A DNA stretch of 14,515 nt from Stramonita haemastoma. Taxonomy: Eukaryota; Mollusca; Gastropoda; Neogastropoda; Muricidae. Every line of letters begins with the position of its first letter. Positions within the stretch are counted from its first letter, which is position 1. The notes under the pieces are model-generated. The model was not told the DNA's origin. It saw only the letters and a program-made list of their open reading frames with translations, and searched no databases. Below are positions 7,831 to 14,515 of this stretch, in pieces. Where the stretch lies: NCBI GenBank assembly GCA_030674155.1, contig CM060326.1, positions 20,739,158 to 20,753,672 on the forward strand, given 5' to 3'. Made by a program: the position numbers and the translations under genes.

Positions 7831-8151
7831 AGAACGGATGACAGAAATAAAACAGCATGCAGACAGATGTCGTGTTTAGACACTATACCCGAAGTTGGGT
7901 GTGGCTACCTAAAATGGTTAGGGGTGGGGTGGGGTGGGCAGTCGCTACACGCAAATTTTATTAGTGGTGAACCTCGGAGTTCTAGCTGAGCAAAGAAAAA
8001 AGTTCGTAACTGTTGCTACAATCCTGTGGTTCCTTTTTCAGTATCAGTGTTAAATAGATTTCATTCAGAATTTCCAACAAACATGAAAACAACAGCATTT
8101 TGGAATCATAACAACAAACAAGCTTGTAGCTTATAGCTTATGTATGGTTCT
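7831..8151. other. Unique spacer after the SINE
   Basis: About 320 bp of ordinary AT-rich sequence containing the G-quadruplex motif at 7921-7938. No gene, no RNA and no clear SINE tail recognised. Confidence 0.5.
7921..7938 (+). other. Compact G-quadruplex motif
   Basis: GGGGTGGGGTGGGGTGGG: four G-runs joined by single-T loops, the arrangement known to give very stable parallel quadruplexes. It stands alone in unique sequence rather than in a long microsatellite. Confidence 0.85.
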
Positions 8152-8408
8152 ATGCGTGTGTATGCATGTGTGTATGTGTGTGGGGTGAGTGTGAATGTTG
8201 CGTGCGTGTGTGCTTCTGTCTGTCTGTCTGTCTGTCTGTCTGCCTGCCTACCAGCCTGCCTGCCTGATATATGTCTGTGCGGTGTGTGTGGAGTAGTGTT
8301 GCATTGTTTGGTGTGTGTGGCGTGCGTGCGTGCGTGCGTGCGTGTATGTGTGTATGCGTGTGTGTGTGTGTGTGTGTGTGTGTTTTGTGTGTGTTTTGTG
8401 GTGCGCGT
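8152..8408 (+). repeat. Compound (GT)n / (TCTG)n / (CCTG)n / (CGTG)n microsatellite
   Basis: GT-rich start with TATG units, then (TCTG)n at about 8214-8240 passing into CCTG units (about 8241-8268, with CTACCAG inside), then GT again, (GCGT)n at about 8321-8343 and (GT)n at about 8358-8382. The TCTG-to-CCTG step again differs by one base. Confidence 0.92.
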
Positions 8409-8954
8409 GGCGCTTTGCCAGCGTAAGCATATTTTCGTTGTGCTTCTTGACTCAATTTTTGTTTTAATCACATCTATTTTGTAAAAGGATAATACATATT
8501 TCACAACAATGTTTTTCGTCTCATGTGCTTATAAACTGCAAACTCAAGGCTAAGTTAATCCAGACCACTCTTTTCTTTAAAGAAAAATATATGATATAGT
8601 ACACTGCTCGTTCTCGTATGCGCACACGAAAACAAACAAGAGTGGACATTTCTCAGATTTTTTCAGATTTATTTTCTTTTCCTTTTTTTCTTTAACCTTC
8701 TGTCTTTTGTTTATTTATTGGACGTTCTTTTTAAATAAAGATTTTATTCGCTGTTAATGTTATTCTATGGGTTTTTTTTTATACTCTTTAATCGCGTGCT
8801 TTATTTGTTATTATTGTTGTATGTTATGTGTTTGTTGTATTTGTTCAAGTTCTCTTATCTTTTTTTTAATTTTATTTTTTTGTCTTTAGAAAATGGTGTC
8901 AACCCCTTTTGTCCCATGTACCGCAGTGTGGGTGTACTGAGAAAATACAGGAAT
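8409..8954. other. AT-rich unique spacer
   Basis: About 550 bp, T-rich on the plus strand, with no recognisable gene. AATAAA at about 8734 is a poly(A)-signal hexamer by composition only, with no transcript to attach it to. An open frame from 8757 runs into the following repeats because they lack stops. Confidence 0.55.
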
Positions 8955-8982
8955 ATAAAAAAAAAAATGAAAAATAAAGAAA

Positions 8983-9030
<48 letters not shown>

Positions 9031-9175
9031 AAAGAAAGAAAGAAAGAAAGAACGAAAGAAAAAGAAAAAAGAAAGAAAGAAGAAAGAAAGAAAAGAAAGA
9101 ACGGAAAATAAGAAAAAGGGAAAAGGAAGGACGAAAAAAAAAAGAAGAGAAAAAAGAGAAAGGGACAAAGGCAAA
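8955..9175 (+). repeat. (GAAA)n purine microsatellite, degenerating rightwards
   Basis: Regular GAAA units at about 8980-9055, then irregular A/G-only sequence (AAAGAAAGAAG, GGAAAAGG) to about 9175. Purines are on the plus strand, opposite to the pyrimidine arrays at 4559-7209. Confidence 0.92.
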
Positions 9176-9195
9176 TGAGACAGAGGACAGACAAG

Positions 9196-9196
9196 C

Positions 9197-9235
<39 letters not shown>
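9196..9235 (+). repeat. (CAGA)10 microsatellite
   Basis: Ten perfect CAGA units, running directly into the AGA array. The unit is the reverse complement of the TCTG units at 9733-9787 on the far side of the assembly gap. Confidence 0.95.
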
Positions 9236-9380
9236 AGAAGAAGAAGAAGAAGAAGAAGAAGAAGAAGAAGAAGAAGAAGAAGAAGAAGAAGAAGAAGAAG
9301 AAGAAGAAAAAAAAGAAGAAGAAGAAGAAGAAGAAGAAGAAGAAGAAGAAGAAGAAGAAGAAGAGAAGAAGAAGAAGAAG

Positions 9381-9382
<2 letters not shown>
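9236..9382 (+). repeat. (AGA)n array next to the gap
   Basis: About 145 bp of AGA/GAA triplets with two breaks, an A-run near 9307-9314 and AGAGAA near 9361-9366. Third GAA/TTC-type array in the window, with the same orientation as 3662-3751. Confidence 0.95.

Positions 9383-9415
<33 letters not shown>
9381..9415 (+). repeat. (AAC)n tract ending at the gap
   Basis: About 11-12 AAC triplets, differing from the preceding AAG by one base, cut off by the run of N. Confidence 0.93.
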
Positions 9416-9515
9416 NNNNNNNNNNNNNNNNNNNNNNNNNNNNNNNNNNNNNNNNNNNNNNNNNNNNNNNNNNNNNNNNNNNNNNNNNNNNNNNNNNNNN
9501 NNNNNNNNNNNNNNN
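9416..9515. other. Assembly gap, exactly 100 N
   Basis: A run of exactly 100 N, the conventional length for a gap of unknown size. The left flank is (AAC)n and the right flank is CG/CA-rich alternating sequence, so the missing DNA is probably also simple repeat. Frames spanning it are meaningless. Confidence 0.99.
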
Positions 9516-9571
9516 ATACGTGCACGCACGCGCACGCGCACACACATACGAGCACGCACGCGCGCGCGCGT
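9516..9571. repeat. (CACG)/(CG)n alternating tract right of the gap
   Basis: ATACGTGCACGCACGCGCAC and onwards, ending in CGCGCGCGCG near 9561-9570. Strongly Z-DNA-prone composition. Confidence 0.88.
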
Positions 9572-9667
9572 ATTTGCAAGTATCTGCCGGTGTTTGTATC
9601 AATATGTCTGTTTTCAGCGCACCTGTATACGTAAATACAAGCATTCCTGTGCTTGTTTTCAAAAAAG

Positions 9668-10033
<366 letters not shown>

Positions 10034-10077
10034 CGTGCGTGCGTTGCGTGCGTGCGTGCGTGCGTGTGCGTGCGTGC

Positions 10078-10126
<49 letters not shown>
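10034..10126 (+). repeat. (CGTG)n then (GT)n tract
   Basis: CGTGCGTGCGTTGCGTGCGT and onwards until about 10080, then about 22 GT units to 10126. Another Z-DNA-prone stretch, adjoining the tetranucleotide array without spacer. Confidence 0.95.
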
Positions 10127-10129
<3 letters not shown>

Positions 10130-10463
10130 CCTACTTTTTCTTTCTTTGTTATCCGTGAAATCCGATTGCCGCTACCACCTTACTAATCGGCAAAAACGTT
10201 CGGTCGAATATGCAAACTTTCACCATTGATAAACTTCAGAACTGTAGCTGAAAAGCAACAACAACCCCCCCCCCCCCCCTAAAACCAAACAAAAAACAAC
10301 AACAACAAAAATACCCCCCCTAAAACCAAACAAAGCAAAAACAAGTCTTTGTCTATCTATTCCTGTTAGCTGGTTAGGCTTACATAACAACTGGATCTTT
10401 TGTTCGTTTGCTTCCTTACATTGTAGCCGTGTTATTTTGAACAGTCTGTCTCTGCGTCAAGTA
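10127..10463. other. Unique spacer with a duplicated poly-C element
   Basis: Mostly unique sequence. It holds C15 followed by TAAAACCAAACAAA (10265-10293) and, 41 bp later, C7 followed by the same TAAAACCAAACAAA (10321-10334), with AAC triplets between them. A 6-bp inverted repeat CCGATT/AATCGG (10162-10190) is too short to call. No gene seen. Confidence 0.6.
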
Positions 10464-10569
10464 CTCTTACAAGTTTCGTCTCTTTGCCCTTACCCTCTCT
10501 TTCTCCCCTCACCCACCCCCTCTTACTTCGTCTCTTTCCCTTCCCTGTCTTTCTCCCCTCACCACTCCC
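10464..10569 (+). repeat. Two-copy pyrimidine-rich minisatellite (about 50-56 bp unit)
   Basis: Copy A (10464-10519) and copy B (10520 to about 10569) both begin CTCTTAC and share TTCGTCTCTTT, then TCTTTCTCCCCTCACC, then a C-rich end. Copy B lacks four bases after CTCTTAC and has small substitutions. A third, weaker pyrimidine-rich stretch follows, but alignment is not convincing. Confidence 0.7.
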
Positions 10570-10818
10570 CCCCCCTCCCCCTTCTTCCCATCTCTTCACC
10601 TTCTTTGCTCTCTTCCTTCCTGTCTACTTTTCTCTGCGCAGTATACTGATCTCCCAAGACCCGATAGTCGTCTGTCTTTAAGTGCTGGAATTTTCTGACC
10701 AAAAGACACAGTAATAGAATAATCTCGCTCTTCAGACACTATTGTGAAGCGGCACAAACGCTTTTAGTATTAGGGGGTTTTGCCAGTAAAAAAAAAGATG
10801 CAAAGAACAATAACTGGG

Positions 10819-10820
<2 letters not shown>
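10570..10820. other. Unique spacer before the TC tract
   Basis: A C/T-rich left part grades into ordinary sequence. No gene or RNA recognised. Confidence 0.5.

Positions 10821-10897
<77 letters not shown>
10821..10897 (+). repeat. (TC)n dinucleotide array
   Basis: About 38 TC units with one TT break at 10861-10862, followed by a CCTCCCC/TTTCTCCC tail to about 10923. Confidence 0.96.
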
Positions 10898-10899
<2 letters not shown>

Positions 10900-11121
10900 C
10901 TCCTCCCCTTTCTCCCTTTCTCCCGAATCGAATTCTGCTGAATTGAAGTTAAGTGTGCTTCAGTTTGAACGTGATGTGAACATGTGGGTTTTTTTTGTGT
11001 TGGTATTTGTCTTGTATTGTTTAATAACACATCGGTCATACAGATGGATGGTAGTAATTGCTACATTCACTGGACCAGTCTAACAAGATACCTTGTGGTG
11101 GTCAGCTTGACCAAGAAGTTT

Positions 11122-11190
11122 ACACACACACACACACACGCGCGCGCGCGTGCGCAGACACACACAGACACACAGACACACACACACACA
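11122..11190 (+). repeat. (AC)n-(CG)n-(AC)n tract directly upstream of the LINE
   Basis: AC units (11122-11139), then CGCGCGCGCG with GTGCGC, then ACACAC mixed with AGACAC up to 11190. The LINE leader starts with TTTGAGGACG right after the last ACACA. It could be the target site of the LINE, part of its leader, or coincidence. Confidence 0.92.
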
Positions 11191-11196
11191 TTTGAG

Positions 11197-11215
11197 GACG
11201 TCATCAAGATGGCGG
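11197..11215 (+). promoter_or_regulatory. Candidate LINE internal promoter: CRE-like plus YY1-like sites
   Basis: GACGTCAT (11197-11204) matches a CRE/ATF core and is directly followed by CAAGATGGCGG (11205-11215), which matches the YY1 core AAGATGGCGG. LINEs carry internal promoters at their 5' end, and the human L1 leader also has a YY1 site close to its first base. Position at the element start supports a promoter role; activity is inferred. Confidence 0.5.
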
Positions 11216-11269
11216 ACAAAGCCTGGAGTTAGTTTTTAACTGCCAGAGCTTTATGCAGATTACACAAAA

Positions 11270-11794
11270 ATGACGAGGACAAGAAGCATGGGAGGCAGCT
11301 CTAAAGCCACACAAGTAGCGTCTGTGAAGCCAGCTGGAAGGAGCAGGTCTACCATCAACTCTACGAAAGGAGAAATCAGCTTGACCAAGAACACCGACAA
11401 TGCTGTTGGAAACACAAGCCAAATCTACGGTGGGCCTAATCTAGATCTACCGCCAACAGAGACAATTTTAAGATCTCAATGTACCAATGTAGATCTACAA
11501 AGAGGGCTGACAATGGCAGAACTGGCAAGGAAAATCGACGAGTTTGGCAGAGTTATTTCGACTTTGTGTGCACGGATCACATCACTTGAAACGACCGTTC
11601 GAGAGCAGAAGAAGCAGATACGAGCTCAAACCGAAGCGACGTCTCTCTCCGAACAGGTCAGTGTCGATTCGTGCACACAAACACACACGCAAGATATGAC
11701 TTATTCTTATGCTGACGCAGTTAAACAAAAATCTTGCTGCCAGCAAAAACCCCATCAGCCAACAAATATGCATGTAAAAAAAAGAAACCTATAA
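11270..11794 (+). CDS. LINE ORF1, N-terminal part with coiled coil (frame lost at A8)
   Basis: 174 codons from ATG 11270 to a stop at 11792-11794. The N-terminal third is basic and Ser/Thr-rich (MTRTRSMGGSSK). Residues about 82-120 (AELARKIDEFGRVISTLCAR and onwards) form a probable coiled coil, as expected for an ORF1 protein that trimerises and binds RNA. A YSYADAVKQ motif follows near residue 144. The stop comes just after an A8 run (11776-11783). In the next frame the DNA goes on encoding a basic stretch (KKEFEERKKKRR) for about 20 codons to a stop at 11848-11850. I therefore read this as a broken ORF1 whose downstream partner is the esterase frame at 11841. It could also be a short ORF of its own. 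Confidence 0.7.
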   Translation: MTRTRSMGGSSKATQVASVKPAGRSRSTINSTKGEISLTKNTDNAVGNTSQIYGGPNLDLPPTETILRSQCTNVDLQRGLTMAELARKIDEFGRVISTLCARITSLETTVREQKKQIRAQTEATSLSEQVSVDSCTQTHTQDMTYSYADAVKQKSCCQQKPHQPTNMHVKKRNL

Positions 11795-11840
11795 GATCAA
11801 AAAAAGAATTTGAGGAAAGAAAGAAAAAGAGAAGAACGCC

Positions 11841-12620
11841 ATGGCCATGAAAAATACCGATATTGACGTTGCCAAAGTAAGTGACGTAAAGCTCTCTCCT
11901 GCTCACCCAGAATCTTCACAGCCCCCAAACAAACAGGATCTGCCTGTATGTGTAATCATTCAGGATTCTGTGATGAATGGTGTAGACAGGAACCGACTTG
12001 GCCGATCATACGGAATCAAGGCCTTCACCAACAAATGTCACAACATAAACAACATCGAAGACGCTGTGCACGCAACCTGTTCCAGACTGAGCCAGCCCCC
12101 AGATGCCATCCTGATTCATTGTGGAATCAATGATCTGAGGACAAAAGATGCACCAAGTGCCAGTAAATCCATTTTATCCAGCGTAAAAAACATCACTCGA
12201 AAATACCCAAGGACGAGGATGATTATTAGTAAAGTGGCGCCTACTGCAGATGATCAGCTAGAAGTAAAACGAAATCTCTTCAACGCTCTGATCTCTGCAG
12301 ATCTATACGAGAACTCTCATACATCCCTCGTGTCCCACAACAACCTGAAAACAAGTGTGGACTTTCTAAGGAGAGATAAACTCCACCCCACTCGAAAAGG
12401 AGCCTCTATCCTTGCAGCAAATATTGGAAGACACCTTCGTAACTTGTTTTGGGAACTACCACGAAGACCCATCAGACGACAACACCCGACCAGACAACAA
12501 CAACGACAACATGTACTGCCTGCCCAGAGACAGCCACCCTCTTTCTACCACAGTGGACACCAGGCAGGAAACCGTAACCCATGGCGGAACCGTTTCGAAC
12601 AGTTATATGACTGCTTCTGA
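11841..12620 (+). CDS. LINE ORF1 C-terminal part: SGNH/GDSL esterase-like domain
   Basis: 259 codons from ATG 11841, which has a good Kozak context (GCCATGG). The domain shows VCVIIQDSVMNGVD (nucleophile Ser43), ILIHCGINDLR (Asn97 of block III) and RRDKLHPTRKGASILAANIG (Asp179 and His182 of block V), the layout of SGNH hydrolases. The usual Gly of the GDS box is Gln here. Esterase domains of this kind are known in ORF1 of CR1-like LINEs; their role in retrotransposition is not settled. The last 55 residues are Arg/Gln/Pro-rich (RRPIRRQHPTRQQQRQ) and end in NPWRNRFEQLYDCF, plausibly an RNA-binding tail. Two upstream frame changes separate it from the coiled-coil part. Confidence 0.8.
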   Translation: MAMKNTDIDVAKVSDVKLSPAHPESSQPPNKQDLPVCVIIQDSVMNGVDRNRLGRSYGIKAFTNKCHNINNIEDAVHATCSRLSQPPDAILIHCGINDLRTKDAPSASKSILSSVKNITRKYPRTRMIISKVAPTADDQLEVKRNLFNALISADLYENSHTSLVSHNNLKTSVDFLRRDKLHPTRKGASILAANIGRHLRNLFWELPRRPIRRQHPTRQQQRQHVLPAQRQPPSFYHSGHQAGNRNPWRNRFEQLYDCF

Positions 12621-12925
12621 ATATCCAGCAGTTCAACATCTTCAGTTACGAAGCATCATCTTTGTGTATGTAAACTGCATAAGCTCTGTCCATCAAGATT
12701 TTGGCTCGCCAGTGTTACAGAGCAGCACCGTTACATTTGAAGACGTACATTTTAACCTTATTATTTCAGGACACCTCCCCCACCCCCACCCAGTGTGAAT
12801 GTGTTTCAGTTTATATCCTATTACTATAATAATCACTCCTTTCATTTCTAGAGACTTGGTCTCTTTTTCGTAAGTTAATAATCCCCACTCCCCCGTTTTC
12901 CTTCTCTTTATTGTGTTACACAGAA
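12621..12925 (+). other. Inter-ORF region of the LINE
   Basis: About 300 bp between the esterase stop and the ORF2 start. Another frame stays open to 12798 but encodes nothing I recognise. The stretch contains CACCCCCACCCA (about 12781-12790) and T/C-rich sequence before ORF2. Function, such as reinitiation or an internal entry site, cannot be read from it. Confidence 0.5.
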
Positions 12926-14068
12926 ATGTCACCTACAACTCCCTCTATCAAGCTTATGCAATGGAACTCTAGATCTATCTCTTCTAACTTGCCTTACCTA
13001 GTTCAACATCTTTCCAAGAACAATTATCAAGTTCTGATATTACAATCACTTAATGTAAACAAAGATAAGTTGCCAATATTAGCAGGGTATTACTATCCAC
13101 CTGTATGTCAGCAAACAGATTCTGCTACCAAAATCAATGTGGCAATTTACATACAAATAGGAATAGATTATAATTTAGTTCCCTCTCCAGCTCCCTCTCA
13201 TGTACCAGATCTATATACATGTGCAGTGAGAGTTAGATTCAATAATCATCTAATTTTGCGTGTTGTATCAGTCTACCTGCCTAAAGGCCCAAATGAGATT
13301 AACACAGAGTGGATTCACAATCTTCCAGCAACTAATGACAAATGGCTAATCGCGGGGGATTTCAATGCCCACTCACCCTTTTGGGACAAAGGCTGCACCT
13401 TAGTTAGTAATAATCGTTTTGTAGAAAATATTGTTGACTCACCATTATATCTACTCAATGATGGTAGCATAACACGTGTCCCTGATATTTCTACCCACAG
13501 GGCTTCAGCCATTGATCTTACTTTAATATCTCCTGCATTAGTGCCAGAGTGCGAATGGAGCACATATGAAGAATCTCTGGGTAGTGACCACATCCCTATC
13601 ATCATTAGTTTTGGTCTTAAATTAGAACAACGTGAAAAGCAGACTGACAAGATTCCTAAATTCAACTACAAACAAGCAAACTGGAATATTTTTGAAAGTT
13701 TTTTGTCCAGAGTTAATTTGAGTAACATAGAAAATAAAGAGATAAATGAACTCTACTCATTGTTCACATGCACAGTTCTAAGAGCTGCAGATCTATCCAT
13801 CCCCTCTGTTAGATCGGACCGGTCAAACAAGCACACTGGAAATGTTTGGTGGACTGCAGCTTGTGAAGAGGCAGTAAATAACAAAAAAAAGAAATATAAA
13901 ATGTATGTACGTCGAAAATCTCCAATAAGTCACAGAAAACTATTAGAAGCAAAGAAAAATAGCGCCAAAGTTATAGCTGAATCTAAAAGACAGTACTGGT
14001 CTTCTTTTTGTAATCAAGAAATTTCAGACCATAAACATGAGCAGACAATCTGGAAAAAAACTAAATGA
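12926..14068 (+). CDS. LINE ORF2 N-terminal part: APE-type endonuclease
   Basis: Start chosen at ATG 12926; the frame is open further upstream but only through non-ATG codons. The domain nicks target DNA to prime reverse transcription. Signature blocks: LMQWNSRSI (Asn14), VVSVYLPKG (Tyr117), AGDFNAHSPFWD (residues 143-154, Asp145 and Asn147), ASAIDLTLIS (residues 193-202) and LGSDHIPIII (Asp221, His222). Where many APE endonucleases have LQET or LQE, this protein has LQSL (residues 39-42), so the metal-binding Glu is not where expected; this may be family-typical. After the domain come NVWWTAACEEAVNNKKKKYK and a basic linker leading towards the reverse transcriptase. The frame ends at 14066-14068 after an A7 run (14054-14060); one A fewer would continue it. 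Confidence 0.88.
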   Translation: MSPTTPSIKLMQWNSRSISSNLPYLVQHLSKNNYQVLILQSLNVNKDKLPILAGYYYPPVCQQTDSATKINVAIYIQIGIDYNLVPSPAPSHVPDLYTCAVRVRFNNHLILRVVSVYLPKGPNEINTEWIHNLPATNDKWLIAGDFNAHSPFWDKGCTLVSNNRFVENIVDSPLYLLNDGSITRVPDISTHRASAIDLTLISPALVPECEWSTYEESLGSDHIPIIISFGLKLEQREKQTDKIPKFNYKQANWNIFESFLSRVNLSNIENKEINELYSLFTCTVLRAADLSIPSVRSDRSNKHTGNVWWTAACEEAVNNKKKKYKMYVRRKSPISHRKLLEAKKNSAKVIAESKRQYWSSFCNQEISDHKHEQTIWKKTK

Positions 14069-14515
14069 AATGAAAAACGGAGTTAACTTACCCTCTTATC
14101 CAATAAAGCTGGATGACGAAGAGTTCCCTAACAACTTTAAAAAGCAGAAGCATTTGTAGAAACGTTTTCTGAGTCTATGAATATAAAAGGTTTATCTCCA
14201 AACTTACGTTTTCACAGAAAGGAGGAGGAAACTAAGGACAAGTACAGGGATCCAGAATCTGATAATAATCATTATATTAATGCTCCTTTAACTATAAATG
14301 AAATACAGGACGCTTTATCTGCTCTGCCCAATAAAAAGTCATCCGTTGGACTTGATGGTATCTCAAATGATATGTTAAAACATCTACCAGAAAAATGGAT
14401 TGCTTCCTTACTCAACATTTTTAAAAAATGTTGGATCACAGGTGAAGTGCCTCATATTTGGAAGCAATCAATTGTTGTACCAATACTAAAGCAAGGAAAA
14501 CCTCGAAATGACAAG
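14061..14515 (+). pseudogene. LINE ORF2 reverse transcriptase start, frameshifted and cut by window edge
   Basis: The coding trace goes on in another frame from 14061 (LNEMKNGVNLPSYPIKLDDE) until about 14143, then returns to the ORF2 frame at 14144 (AEAFVETFSESMNIKG) and stays open to the last base. The reverse transcriptase fingers follow: NEIQDALSALPNKK, SSVGLDGIS (14339-14365), DMLKHLPEKW, then WKQSIVVPILKQGKPRNDK, where the window stops before motif A. The two shifts, one base extra in A7 and one base missing near TTTAAAAAGCAG (about 14136-14147), cancel each other, so only about 83 bp is out of frame. Either the copy is inactivated or the assembly has homopolymer errors. Confidence 0.82.

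Larger units (their letters stand above)
11191..14515 (+). mobile_element. LINE (non-LTR retrotransposon), 5' end present, cut at right window edge
   Basis: Leader (11191-11269), ORF1 region with coiled coil and esterase (11270-12620), inter-ORF stretch (12621-12925), ORF2 endonuclease (12926-14068) and the start of the reverse transcriptase (to 14515). An esterase-bearing ORF1 is known from CR1-like LINEs. The ORF2 blocks (GDFNAH, SDH, then SSVGLDGIS) fit the broad CR1/Jockey/I assemblage; I cannot choose the clade without the missing 3' part. Four apparent frame changes break the coding regions. The 5' end looks intact, in contrast to the 5'-truncated LINE on the opposite strand at 1-1481. 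Confidence 0.92.

Noticed and set aside
10162..10190. Inverted repeat CCGATT ... AATCGG
   Set aside because: A 6-bp stem with a 17-nt loop is expected by chance in 14.5 kb.
12412..12798. Second frame overlapping the end of the esterase ORF
   Set aside because: No recognisable domain; the esterase frame has the more plausible basic C-terminus and this one looks like chance opening.

Overview
The window is eukaryotic non-genic DNA, probably from a mollusc and most likely a gastropod. No host protein-coding gene could be supported. The assignment rests on three things: two unrelated LINE (non-LTR) retrotransposons, a tRNA-derived SINE whose body (around 7713-7760) resembles one I associate with molluscan genomes, and an extreme load of di-, tri- and tetranucleotide repeats. 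I see no bacterial operon, rRNA, CRISPR array or functional tRNA gene. The species cannot be told from this window.

Layout, left to right. 1-1481 (minus strand) is a 5'-truncated LINE whose reverse transcriptase and C-terminal tail are still fully open; it leaves the window at the left edge. 1485-2586 is AT-rich unique DNA. 2587-3018 is a nested TA/TGTA/GGTA/GGGA microsatellite. 3019-4558 is T-rich unique DNA holding a GT/GC tract, a (GAA)30 array and two poly-G blocks. 4559-6348 is about 1.8 kb of (TTC)n broken at quasi-regular 9-, 12-, 15- and 18-bp spacing by GCA-containing units. It is followed by CCT-rich pyrimidine tracts (6351-6521 and 6861-7209). 7316-7830 is a SINE whose tRNA-like head is split by a 282-bp (CCTG)n expansion. 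7921-7938 is a compact G-quadruplex motif. 8152-8408 and 8955-10126 are further microsatellites, the second interrupted by a 100-N assembly gap (9416-9515). 10127-11121 is mostly unique DNA with poly-C, a short minisatellite and a (TC)n tract. 11122-11190 is an (AC)n/(CG)n tract, and directly after it a second LINE starts (plus strand, 11191 to the right edge).

The right-hand LINE keeps its 5' leader, an ORF1 region (a coiled coil, then an SGNH/GDSL-type esterase domain), and an ORF2 with an APE-type endonuclease followed by the beginning of the reverse transcriptase. ORF1 and ORF2 together show four apparent frame changes, at least three of them in or beside A-runs. The copy is therefore either recently dead or affected by homopolymer sequencing errors. 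In an intact relative the parts would act together: ORF1 protein binds the element RNA, the endonuclease nicks the target, and the reverse transcriptase copies the RNA at the nick. The SINE would depend on a partner LINE, which I cannot identify from this window.

The strongest leads are the SINE split by a CCTG expansion, the layered TTC/GCA array, the LINE abutting (AC)n, and the self-complementary repeats flanking the assembly gap.
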